DNA of 12,153 nt, taken from assembly GCA_002409785.1 (NCBI GenBank), contig DHOX01000065.1:60895-73047 (forward strand). The letters are read 5' to 3'. The notes below the pieces were generated by a model. It saw nothing but the letters and a program-made list of their open reading frames with translations. It had not been told where the DNA came from and searched no databases. Both the position numbers and the translations under genes were made by a program. The DNA is from Prevotella sp. UBA5379. Its GTDB lineage: Bacteria > Bacteroidota > Bacteroidia > Bacteroidales > Bacteroidaceae. Of the stretch, positions 1 through 6,946 are shown piece by piece. The stretch's first letter is position 1. Every line of letters begins with the position of its first letter.

Positions 1-47
1 AAAAAACAACAATATCAGTCCTCGAAATGCCGGAGGGGGGCACCATG

Positions 48-68
48 AAAAAGAGCAGTCACACTGCT
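48..68 (-). terminator. Intrinsic terminator of the SRP RNA / tRNA-like transcript
   Basis: On the minus strand AGCAGT (68-63), loop GTG and ACTGCT (59-54) form a perfect 6-bp hairpin, followed by C and five T. It lies about 25 nt downstream of the tRNA-like element and is the first terminator-like structure after the SRP RNA promoter. The hairpin is itself flanked by a second complementary pair, ATGGTG/CACCAT (70-75 with 41-46), so it can sit inside a longer stem. The stem is only moderately GC-rich and the T tract is short, so strength is uncertain. Confidence 0.6.
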
Positions 69-93
69 GATGGTGAACTGCCCTTAATAATTG

Positions 94-167
94 TGCCTTC
101 TGCCGGAATCGGACCGGCAACCTTCAGAATGATACCATTCCATGCTCTCCTCTGAGCTTTAGAAGGC
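94..167 (-). ncRNA. tRNA-like element downstream of SRP RNA (non-canonical, probably not decoding)
   Basis: Read on the minus strand this folds as a tRNA cloverleaf. There is a perfect 7-bp acceptor stem (GCCTTCT 167-161 with AGAAGGC 101-95) and discriminator A at 94. The D arm is GCTC/GAGC with GG in the loop. The anticodon-position stem is TGGAA/TTCTG with two G-T pairs. The T arm has a perfect 5-bp stem GCCGG/CCGGC and a 7-nt loop. Several positions depart from a decoding tRNA: the T loop reads TCCGATT (C at position 55 instead of U), position 8 is A rather than U, and the anticodon loop is 8 nt (TGGTATCA, or 6 nt if one more pair forms) with no U33-anticodon-purine37 arrangement. CCA is not encoded. 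It starts 4 nt after the SRP RNA closing stem, so it is presumably co-transcribed with it. It may be a processing signal for the SRP RNA, a pseudo-tRNA or a relic. The fold is read directly; the role is inferred. Confidence 0.6.
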
Positions 168-170
168 AGG

Positions 171-269
171 TGGGCAAGCGATTCTTAGCGCGCCGCTACG
201 ACCCTGTACCCTTGCTTCGTTCCCAACCTGGGGGAATTCCAGAGGAGCTGGCCGTAAGAGACTTGCCCG
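171..269 (-). ncRNA. ffs: Signal recognition particle RNA, small bacterial type (4.5S RNA)
   Basis: The RNA of the signal recognition particle, which binds Ffh (SRP54) and targets nascent membrane and secreted proteins to the translocon. On the minus strand the domain IV hairpin is unmistakable. Between about 232 and 209 it has the asymmetric loop side CAGG, a short stem TTG/CGA capped by the GGAA tetraloop (223-220), and AGCA on the 3' side. These are the conserved Ffh-binding elements. The ends close with GGGCAAG (268-262) pairing to CTTGCCC (178-172), and TCTTA/TAAGA follows inside. The length of about 97 nt fits the Alu-less small bacterial form. The transcript probably starts about 20 nt earlier, because a small GAAA-tetraloop hairpin (289-274) lies between the promoter and the closing stem. 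Exact mature ends are not determined. Confidence 0.9.
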
Positions 270-273
270 TGTA

Positions 274-289
274 ACTTGTTTTCACAAGT
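274..289 (-). repeat. Hairpin at the predicted 5' end of the SRP RNA transcript
   Basis: On the minus strand ACTTGT (289-284), GAAA and ACAAGT (279-274) form a perfect 6-bp stem with a GNRA-type tetraloop. The stem begins about 5 nt after the -7 promoter box, right where transcription should start. It may be a 5' stabilising or processing hairpin ahead of the SRP RNA body. Confidence 0.5.
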
Positions 290-294
290 GAATG

Positions 295-325
295 CAAAGA
301 TAAGAATTTTATTTCAAATGGGAAA
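295..325 (-). promoter_or_regulatory. Promoter of the SRP RNA gene
   Basis: The minus strand carries TATCTTTG (302-295), an exact match to the Bacteroidetes -7 box TAnnTTTG. TTTC at 325-322, 19 nt upstream, is a three-of-four match to the TTTG -33 box. Transcription would begin near 289, about 20 nt before the SRP RNA closing stem. Confidence 0.7.
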
Positions 326-349
326 GGATTCTGAAGTATTTACCCATTT
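316..349. repeat. Inverted repeat upstream of the SRP RNA promoter
   Basis: AAATGGG (316-322) and CCCATTT (343-349) are perfect 7-bp inverted repeats separated by 20 nt, between the mutS2 stop and the SRP RNA promoter. The repeat overlaps the -33 position of that promoter. No T-run follows on the minus strand, so it is a poor terminator for mutS2. It may be a regulator site or chance. Confidence 0.35.
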
Positions 350-403
350 TTAACATTTTCTCTGTTCCTTGTCCAGAACGGTTTTTGGCAGGATTTGTGT
401 AGA

Positions 404-2992
404 TTAAAAATCGACCACCGTTATTCCTGCACCTCCGAATTGGACATTCTCGTCTGAGAAATGAGTTACATTCGGAATGGTCGCAAGATATTGTCGGATC
501 AGGTCTCTCAGTATGCCCGTACCTTTCCCGTGAAGGATTCTGACCCGGGGGACGTTCATGAGAATAGCATCATCGATGAAGTGTTGTACGGTGTTAAGAG
601 CTTCATCTCCTCGCATGCCGCGGACATCCAGATCTTGGTGAAACTGACTTCTGTGAGTGTCAATGGTCGACTGTGTCGTCTGGCTGACAGACTCATTCCG
701 GAGTCGGTCTGCTATTGCCTCTTGCCGGGTGGTATCATTCTGCTTCTCCATCCGGGCATCTGGGAGGATGGGGACATATTCCAGTTTGCTCTTATCTACA
801 GTTGTCAACATATCACCGAATACGACCCTTGCCCCCTTTCCGTTCAGACTTACTATCTTCCCGGTCTGGTTCATGCCCTTGATCCGGACGGGATCACCGA
901 TAGCCAGTTCGGGATGAGCCAGGGTTACAGTTCCTGTCCGGTGGCTTTTCTGAAGTTCCAGGTTTTTAGCCCTTTCAGCCTTGTGTTTTTCACGGCGCTC
1001 TCTGCGTTGCTTGATTTTCTCTATTTTGAGGGCTATGGCATCCTCATTCTTCTGTTCACTGTCTACCTTTTGTTTGAAATGGTCCAACTCTTGCCTGGCC
1101 TGTCGGGTAATCTCCTTTTGAGCCTGACTTTCACGTATCGTCTTAATGGCGTTTTCAATCTTCTTGTTACTTTCTGCCAATAAGGAACGGGCTTCATCTT
1201 TTGCCTTTTCAAGGATTTCCCGGCGCTTTTCCTCGACATCGCTAAGGCTTTCCTCATATCGTGCAGATTCCTTCTCCACTTCCTTTTCCTTCTGGTGGAT
1301 TTGCTGGCGTTTGCTTTCCCAATAACGTTTGTCACGCACAATATCCTGAAGGTATTTATCACTCTGGATATAATCGTTGCCGACAATCTCGGAGGCCTCC
1401 CTGATGACGTTTTCCGGAAGGCCGATCTTCCGGGCTATGTCGACGGCAAAAGAACTCCCCGGTCGTCCGATGGCCAACTGAAAGAGGGGTCGCATCTCAT
1501 GGCGGTCATAGAGCATCGCGCCATTGACCACCTCTTGATGGGAGTCGGCAAAGTGCTTCAGATTAGAATAGTGTGTAGTCACTACTCCCCATGCCCCCTT
1601 TTCCAAGAGTTGGTTGAGGACACACTCTGCGATTGCTCCACCGATGCGGGGCTCTGTTCCGCTGCCGAATTCATCAATCAGAAAGAGGGTGTGTTCATTC
1701 GCCTGTTTCATCATGTTCTTCATGTGAAGCAAATGTGAGGAATAAGTGCTCAGGTCATTTTCCAGGCTTTGTTCATCACCGATGTCAATCATGATGTCCT
1801 GGAAGATACCCGCATGTGAATTTTCTGCTACAGGGATAGGCAGGCCGCACTGCAACATATACTGCAAGAGCCCGACGGTTTTCAGGCACACCGATTTTCC
1901 ACCTGCATTAGGTCCTGAAATGACCAGGATCCGGGCGTCCTTCTTCAGGATAATATCTAAAGGAACAAGTTGGTGCGACCCATTTTCCTTTTCTTTCAAG
2001 GTCTTTTCCAGAAGAGGGTGCCGTGCCTGAACCCAGTCTATCACGGGCTGGTCTTCTACTTTCGGTTCAGAAGCCTTCATGGATCTGGCTAATGCCACCT
2101 TTGCATAGATCAGGTCAATATCACCCATAAAGCGACATACATCAAGCAGTTCTCTCACGTACGGACGGATGAGTGTGGTAACTTCTTTCAATATTCTGAT
2201 TTCTTCCTGACGCTCTTTCCCTTCCAGTTCCCGGACCTTATTGTTTGCATCTACCACTTCTTCGGGTTCAATGAAGACCGTCTTTCCTGTAGCAGACTCA
2301 TCATGGACAATACCGCGGATCCGCCGTTTCAAACTCGGGGCTACCGGGATAACGAGACTTCCATCACGCATGGTGGGTGAGATGTCTTTATCCACCACTC
2401 CTTCACTTTGTGCAGAACGGAGAATTCCGTATAACGTCTTGGTAATGCTTCCCCGGGCACGCTTGAGGGAGCTGCGAATATCATGTAATTCAGGCGAAGC
2501 ATTGTCCCGCAGATGTCCATCTTCGTCGATAATCTGCTGTATCCTTTGTATAATCTTAGGAAAATCGGCCACCCCATCAGCTAATTCGTACAGGGCGGGG
2601 TAAGTGGTGCCCGGACAGTCGGTACCTGTCTCTTGCTTCTTGCCCTGGTCATCATCGCGGGATCTGACAAATTTAAGAATCAGACTTTCCGTTTTTAACA
2701 GTTTTTCGAGAGCGAAGAGTTCGTCTTCTTCCAGATGGGTGTTCTGAATATGGATTCTCTGGATGGCCTGACGAAGGTCAAGGAATCCATCAAGCGGAAA
2801 CTGTTCTTCTTTTTCTAACAGACTACGGAGTTCACGAACCTCCTCAAGATTTTCGTTGATATCCTCTGACTGACAGGAGAAGGAAAGGGTGGTGACCCGT
2901 TCCTGTCCTAATCTGCACAGGCAGAATTTTGAGAGTTGCTGCTTGATTTCATCGAAACCGATCTTTTCTTCGAAATTTTTGGGATAAATCAT
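404..2992 (-). CDS. mutS2: MutS2 family endonuclease / ribosome-rescue ATPase with Smr domain
   Basis: MutS2 is a MutS-like ATPase. In other bacteria it has been linked to suppressing homologous recombination and, more recently, to splitting collided ribosomes; it is not a mismatch repair protein. The product is 862 residues, a usual length (about 780-870). It lacks the MutS mismatch-recognition domain. The ATPase has Walker A GPNAGGKS (residues 360-367) and Walker B LIDEFGSG with D440/E441. A charged, Lys/Glu-rich coiled coil covers about 520-680, then a small KOW-like beta segment (GDPVRIKGMNQTGKIV). The C-terminal Smr nuclease domain has LDVRG (788-792) and HGKGTG (821-826) intact, so it should be catalytically competent. 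An in-frame ATG exists at 3010, but it lies upstream of the -7 promoter box (2997-3004); MIYPKNFEEKIGFD at 2992 is the start expected for the family and is the one used here. It is a single gene, divided from the upstream gene by 52 nt holding its own promoter. Confidence 0.96.
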   Translation of the reverse strand: MIYPKNFEEKIGFDEIKQQLSKFCLCRLGQERVTTLSFSCQSEDINENLEEVRELRSLLEKEEQFPLDGFLDLRQAIQRIHIQNTHLEEDELFALEKLLKTESLILKFVRSRDDDQGKKQETGTDCPGTTYPALYELADGVADFPKIIQRIQQIIDEDGHLRDNASPELHDIRSSLKRARGSITKTLYGILRSAQSEGVVDKDISPTMRDGSLVIPVAPSLKRRIRGIVHDESATGKTVFIEPEEVVDANNKVRELEGKERQEEIRILKEVTTLIRPYVRELLDVCRFMGDIDLIYAKVALARSMKASEPKVEDQPVIDWVQARHPLLEKTLKEKENGSHQLVPLDIILKKDARILVISGPNAGGKSVCLKTVGLLQYMLQCGLPIPVAENSHAGIFQDIMIDIGDEQSLENDLSTYSSHLLHMKNMMKQANEHTLFLIDEFGSGTEPRIGGAIAECVLNQLLEKGAWGVVTTHYSNLKHFADSHQEVVNGAMLYDRHEMRPLFQLAIGRPGSSFAVDIARKIGLPENVIREASEIVGNDYIQSDKYLQDIVRDKRYWESKRQQIHQKEKEVEKESARYEESLSDVEEKRREILEKAKDEARSLLAESNKKIENAIKTIRESQAQKEITRQARQELDHFKQKVDSEQKNEDAIALKIEKIKQRRERREKHKAERAKNLELQKSHRTGTVTLAHPELAIGDPVRIKGMNQTGKIVSLNGKGARVVFGDMLTTVDKSKLEYVPILPDARMEKQNDTTRQEAIADRLRNESVSQTTQSTIDTHRSQFHQDLDVRGMRGDEALNTVQHFIDDAILMNVPRVRILHGKGTGILRDLIRQYLATIPNVTHFSDENVQFGGAGITVVDF

Positions 2993-2996
2993 GCAG

Positions 2997-3027
2997 CAAA
3001 GATACGGCAAAAAAGCAAATTCGCAAA
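2997..3027 (-). promoter_or_regulatory. mutS2 promoter abutting the start codon
   Basis: TATCTTTG (3004-2997) matches TAnnTTTG, with an exact TTTG at 3027-3024, spaced 19 nt. Only 4 nt separate the -7 box from the ATG at 2992. Transcription should therefore start at or within a base or two of the start codon, giving a leaderless mRNA. The promoter also rules out the upstream in-frame ATG at 3010. Confidence 0.8.
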
Positions 3028-3044
3028 ATATTCACAATTTTTTG

Positions 3045-6000
3045 TCATTCTATCTGCACATCACCGGTACGTTTGAGAACGCCCCAGGACTGTAACTCTC
3101 CCTTAATGGCCTTAAGATAGGTCTTGAAGAGCACGAAGTACATGATCCAGCGGTAGAAGAAACGTTGCGGAATAATCCAGAACAGTTTGCTGAGTCGTTC
3201 ATGCTCAAACATGAAGGCCATAAAGGAAACACTGCCATCGATCAGCAGGAACAGCAGGTAATAGGAGAATATCTGCCAGAAATTGCCTGTAAACAGTCCT
3301 ATGATCATCAGCAGGTCGGCAATAGGCGAGAAGGTAGGGATGATATACTGGAACACCAGCATATTCGGCAGTGCCCATAGCCCCAGTCCCTTGTGCTTTG
3401 TGGTGAAGAGTTCTGACCGGTGCTTCCAGAAAGATTGCAAGACACCGAAACACCAGCGTGTGCGCTGCTTGACAAACTGTCTTATCGTTTCTGGAGCCTC
3501 GGTCAATGCTACTGCCTTGTTTTCATTTTCTATAATGTAACCTGCATCCAGGATACGCATTGTCAGGTCACAATCCTCAGCCAGTGTATCCGTAGTCAAT
3601 CCTCCGGCATCAATGATCGCCTGACGGCGGAAACAGCCGATAGCTCCTGGTACTACTGTAATGGCATTTACACTGGAGTAAGCCATCCTGTCGAAATTCT
3701 GACTGGTAGTGTATTCAATGGACTGCCATTTCGTAAGGATGTTACGCTCGTTCCCGGTTTTCACATTGCCTGCTACGGCACCAACCTTCTTGTCGGTATC
3801 AGCTAACATGTGTTTCATCATGATGCCTATGGCGTCATGCTGCAGACGGGTGTCAGCATCAATACAGACGATATATTCTGCATCAGTATGGTTGATGCCG
3901 TTGTTCAGTGCAGAAGCCTTGCCGGCATTCTTCTGGTGAAGGATCTGAATTTTATGATCGTCACCGAAATGATCCTGAACACATTGTAAGGTGTTATCCT
4001 TACTGCCATCGTCCACGAAGACAACGTTGAAATTGGGATAGTCTTGCTTACGGAGATTACTTAAGGTAGCAGTGATGTTTACTTCTTCATTGTAAGCCGG
4101 GACGATAATGGATACCAGAGGTGCAGTATGGGGATCAATTTCCGGATAAATGCGATGGTGCTCAATCCGCTTCTCCCTGATCATCAGGATATACATTACT
4201 ACTAATCGGATAAGACCCAGTACCAGGAAGATGATCAGCAGTGCCGTAATGAAGTCGCCGATTTCATAGATCAAGGTGGCCAGGGCAAGATTGGATTGCA
4301 TGGCATAGTAAGTATTTCCCTTTTTGATCGGTGGCATCAGTTGGTCGCGGCTTTTTCCGAGATACTGTTCGATAGAGATAAAATGGTAACCTTCTTTTTT
4401 GAGCTCACGGATAATGAGAGGCAGAGCCTGAAGGGTGTGTTTACGGGTTACTCCTCCTGCATCATGCATCAGGATGATATGTCCGTTGCCCTGGTGGACT
4501 CCTTTGATGACACGGTTGTAAATTTGTTGTGTCGTGATCCCCGGTTGCCAGTCATCAGGATCTATGGATTCGCCGACGAACAGGTAATTGCGTCTGGAGG
4601 CTAATATAATAGGTTCGATTTCATCCCGTGTCGTAGGATCTGCATCAGCATTGTATGGCGCACGGAATAAGATAGTGCTTTGTCCGGTAATACTTTCCAG
4701 GAGCATCCGGGTGAGCTTCAGTTCTGTATAAGCCCGTTGAGCGGAGTTCATAGCTACATTCGGGTGGGTAAACGTATGGTTGCCGATAGTGTGCCCCTCT
4801 TGATATACCTCTTTTACCAAAGGCAGGTTTTTCTCCATCTGCAGTCCTACCATAAAGAAGGTAGCCTTGATGTGATAATGCTTGAGAATACTGAGAATAG
4901 TAGGGGTCCATCTGTAATCAGGCCCGTCATCAAAGGTCAACAATAGTTGTTTCTTCTTTGCGTGTCCGATTTTGTCAATTTCGTAGGATTGCGGGATCTG
5001 TAAGTATTTTTCTCCTGAGATCAGCATGTCCTGCCGGTCAATGGATAATTTTGCCCTTCCGGGTTGTGGCTCGGATTTGACATTGAGTATCTCCCCGTTG
5101 CCCATATAGTTAATATCATAGAGCCCAGGGATATTTTCTAATTTAATAAGGGGAAATTTAACGGCGTCTGGGCGGGTCATGTTATGGTCATAGAATTTCC
5201 ACATTCGCTGATCTTCTGTTCCTAAGCGCCAGAGGCAGAAACCGGCTGTAGGATATTCACTGCCAAAACGCATAAGGTTGAACAGGGTGGCAGCATCCGT
5301 GAAGTAGACTTCATGCAACTGGTTATTATCATCATCATAAGAGAAGTTCAAATTGTAAGTGTTCTCGTCATAATTGATGTCAGAACCGGCATCGGAAGCA
5401 CTGGCCAGTGCTGCATTATAGGAGACCGTAGTGCCCCCGTCGGCTTTCGTCCAGTCATAACCATAACCGGCAAGACCGAGGACGATTTTATCATTGGGGA
5501 TGGATCTGGCAGCCTGATCCATGGCATGCTCGACCCATAATTGTGAACTGATAGCTCCGGGAGAACTGCCGGCATTGTGCTCATCATAGGCCATGAGGAA
5601 GAGATAGTCATCATATTTTGAAAGATTGACCACATCATAGTCTTCATTGTCAGGTGCAATATCCTGGGTTACAAAAAGATTGTTGTCATGAAAAGTAGAG
5701 GAGAGATGTTTTACAAAGTTGGTGAGATTCGTGTTATCGTTGATCTGTAATTCCTCAAGGTCAAGATTGATGCCTGAAAAATGATACCTTTGGCAAGTCT
5801 TCAGGAGGCGATAGATAAATTTTTTGCTGGTCTTTGGATTGTTTATGATCCTGCCGATAGGTTTGGCACGGAAGCTTTCACCATAGTTGTTGGTGAGCAT
5901 CGGCAATACAGGGATGCCTGACTTGCGGAACAGTCTGAGGGCTTTTTTATCAATATGGATTTCCAATGAGTCGGTCTTTGGATTAATAAAAAACCACTCT

Positions 6001-6446
6001 GGGAGGATCATATTCAAATGCTTGAGATTACGTTTAAGGGATTGAAAGGAATGGCCATCCCAGTTAACATACCATGCAGCCCGAACCCCTAGTGCAGGAC
6101 TATCCCATTCTTGTAAGTAGCGGTCAGTGGCTTTATCCGCCTTTACATGAAAGCGGTGCTGCCTCATGGCCTCAGCCGTATAGTCGTTGTGCATATTCTT
6201 CTCTTTGAAGAAATCACGGAAAGTCTTATACTGTCTTGACATCGCGTTGGATCTCATCAAGGGCTTTTCTGCAGTCAGAGCCCGGCGGTATTCCCGGATC
6301 AGTGGCATCTTTGGGGAGCCTTCCAAGGCGAACATCGTAATGAAGGTGATGACCAGCAGGAAAAGTATTACTGCCATTACTCTCAGTGTCCACAAAAATT
6401 TAATCCATCGTGATTTGGACTCAGTTTGGAAAATCTGTTTACCCAT
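3045..6446 (-). CDS. Trifunctional exopolysaccharide protein: GH18-like, NodB deacetylase and GT2 synthase
   Basis: A 1133-residue membrane protein that looks like an all-in-one synthase and modifier of a beta-linked amino sugar polymer (poly-GlcNAc or chitin-like; substrate inferred). TM1 lies at about residues 20-41. The outside part starts with a GH18-like domain (about 85-430) with motif SGINLDLEEL, D229 and E231 at the catalytic DxE. A NodB deacetylase follows (about 495-700): TFDDGP with D506/D507, HTFTH with H557/H561, RAPY from R595, DDW, and LMHD with H661. A second TM stretch (about 722-757) returns to the cytoplasm. There the GT2 domain (about 775-1010) has VDDGS, DAD (863-865), the AED catalytic motif (D958) and QRTRW (994-998), the signature of processive synthases such as PgaC or chitin synthase. 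Several TM segments follow to the C terminus. The topology puts synthesis inside and deacetylation or cleavage outside, as PgaC and PgaB do as separate proteins. No SD is evident. Confidence 0.92.
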   Translation of the reverse strand: MGKQIFQTESKSRWIKFLWTLRVMAVILFLLVITFITMFALEGSPKMPLIREYRRALTAEKPLMRSNAMSRQYKTFRDFFKEKNMHNDYTAEAMRQHRFHVKADKATDRYLQEWDSPALGVRAAWYVNWDGHSFQSLKRNLKHLNMILPEWFFINPKTDSLEIHIDKKALRLFRKSGIPVLPMLTNNYGESFRAKPIGRIINNPKTSKKFIYRLLKTCQRYHFSGINLDLEELQINDNTNLTNFVKHLSSTFHDNNLFVTQDIAPDNEDYDVVNLSKYDDYLFLMAYDEHNAGSSPGAISSQLWVEHAMDQAARSIPNDKIVLGLAGYGYDWTKADGGTTVSYNAALASASDAGSDINYDENTYNLNFSYDDDNNQLHEVYFTDAATLFNLMRFGSEYPTAGFCLWRLGTEDQRMWKFYDHNMTRPDAVKFPLIKLENIPGLYDINYMGNGEILNVKSEPQPGRAKLSIDRQDMLISGEKYLQIPQSYEIDKIGHAKKKQLLLTFDDGPDYRWTPTILSILKHYHIKATFFMVGLQMEKNLPLVKEVYQEGHTIGNHTFTHPNVAMNSAQRAYTELKLTRMLLESITGQSTILFRAPYNADADPTTRDEIEPIILASRRNYLFVGESIDPDDWQPGITTQQIYNRVIKGVHQGNGHIILMHDAGGVTRKHTLQALPLIIRELKKEGYHFISIEQYLGKSRDQLMPPIKKGNTYYAMQSNLALATLIYEIGDFITALLIIFLVLGLIRLVVMYILMIREKRIEHHRIYPEIDPHTAPLVSIIVPAYNEEVNITATLSNLRKQDYPNFNVVFVDDGSKDNTLQCVQDHFGDDHKIQILHQKNAGKASALNNGINHTDAEYIVCIDADTRLQHDAIGIMMKHMLADTDKKVGAVAGNVKTGNERNILTKWQSIEYTTSQNFDRMAYSSVNAITVVPGAIGCFRRQAIIDAGGLTTDTLAEDCDLTMRILDAGYIIENENKAVALTEAPETIRQFVKQRTRWCFGVLQSFWKHRSELFTTKHKGLGLWALPNMLVFQYIIPTFSPIADLLMIIGLFTGNFWQIFSYYLLFLLIDGSVSFMAFMFEHERLSKLFWIIPQRFFYRWIMYFVLFKTYLKAIKGELQSWGVLKRTGDVQIE

Positions 6447-6480
6447 AAATTCTTTTTAAGATTTATATTTTGCTTTGGTC

Positions 6481-6495
6481 ACTTGATTTTCAAGT
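6481..6495 (-). repeat. Small hairpin in the leader of the GH18-NodB-GT2 gene
   Basis: ACTTGA-TTT-TCAAGT is a perfect 6-bp inverted repeat between the predicted start of transcription (about 6540) and the ATG at 6446. No T-run follows on the minus strand, so it is not a terminator for that transcript. On the plus strand five T follow it, but no gene ends there. Function unknown. Confidence 0.35.
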
Positions 6496-6545
6496 TTTTA
6501 GAACTTATTGGTGATGATTTTTTGTCCTAAACTTGTAATTTGGCG

Positions 6546-6553
6546 CAAAATTA
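6546..6553 (-). promoter_or_regulatory. Probable promoter of the GH18-NodB-GT2 gene
   Basis: TAATTTTG on the minus strand matches TAnnTTTG. The expected -33 position is only T-rich (TTTT), so the match is partial. It would give a leader of about 95 nt. Confidence 0.5.
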
Positions 6554-6890
6554 CGATTTTGTGTACAAACAGAAAAAGAAATAAGATTAAAAGAACTAAA
6601 TGAATACTTACAAATGCTTAAACTCCTTTAATAATTTGAGCTTTAGACAAGAAAAAGTAAAGATAAGAGTTAAAAGGGTTAGGAATCACTTTGCATAAAA
6701 AGAGGATACTGCGTAGAATCCTGGAGAGATGGTGGCGCAAAAGATACAATATTGGCCTGTTGTAGAAAACAGTTCACCATCGTCTTTTCATAAGGTGTCC
6801 TATTTTAAGAAATAGCTTTCTTCCTTTTCCTGGACAGTTTTGAAATTAAAGTTAAATATGGACGGATTCCTTGGCATAACGAGATCGTCT

Positions 6891-6922
6891 TTTGGTTATT
6901 TGCAGTATAATATCTATCTTTG
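6891..6922 (+). promoter_or_regulatory. ung promoter
   Basis: TTTG (6891-6894), a 20-nt spacer and TATCTTTG (6915-6922) form a full consensus Bacteroidetes promoter. Transcription should start near 6929, leaving a leader of about 18 nt before the ATG at 6947, with no Shine-Dalgarno sequence in it. Confidence 0.85.
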
Positions 6923-6946
6923 TGATAGACCAATAATTTTGTATTT

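Larger units (their letters stand above)
6447..6946. other. 500-bp divergent intergenic region
   Basis: AT-rich region between the divergent polysaccharide gene and ung. It holds the minus-strand promoter at 6546-6553, the hairpin at 6481-6495 and the ung promoter at 6891-6922. I see no convincing gene in between. A 25-codon minus-strand frame (6877-6800) has no promoter or start context. The 10-mer TGGCGCAAAA occurs twice (6541-6550 and about 190 bp further on); on the minus strand the second copy reads TATCTTTTGCGCC, one base off a -7 box. No RNA gene recognised. Confidence 0.6.

Noticed and set aside
70..81. 12-bp match (CAGTTCACCATC, opposite strand) to positions near 6768-6779
   Set aside because: Several 12-bp matches are expected by chance between any two positions of a 12-kb window, and the surroundings do not align.
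461..1183. 240-codon open frame on the plus strand antisense to mutS2, Leu/Phe-rich and membrane-like
   Set aside because: It lies wholly within the Smr and coiled-coil coding part of mutS2, has no promoter of the type used here and no family resemblance; its hydrophobicity comes from reading Glu/Lys codons in antisense.
2993..3010. Six-residue N-terminal extension of MutS2 (MPYLCC)
   Set aside because: Its codons coincide with the -7 promoter box, so it is not expected to be transcribed.
6800..6877. 25-codon minus-strand frame beginning MPRNPSIF in the 500-bp intergenic region
   Set aside because: No TAnnTTTG box or other start context, and such a length is common by chance in AT-rich DNA.
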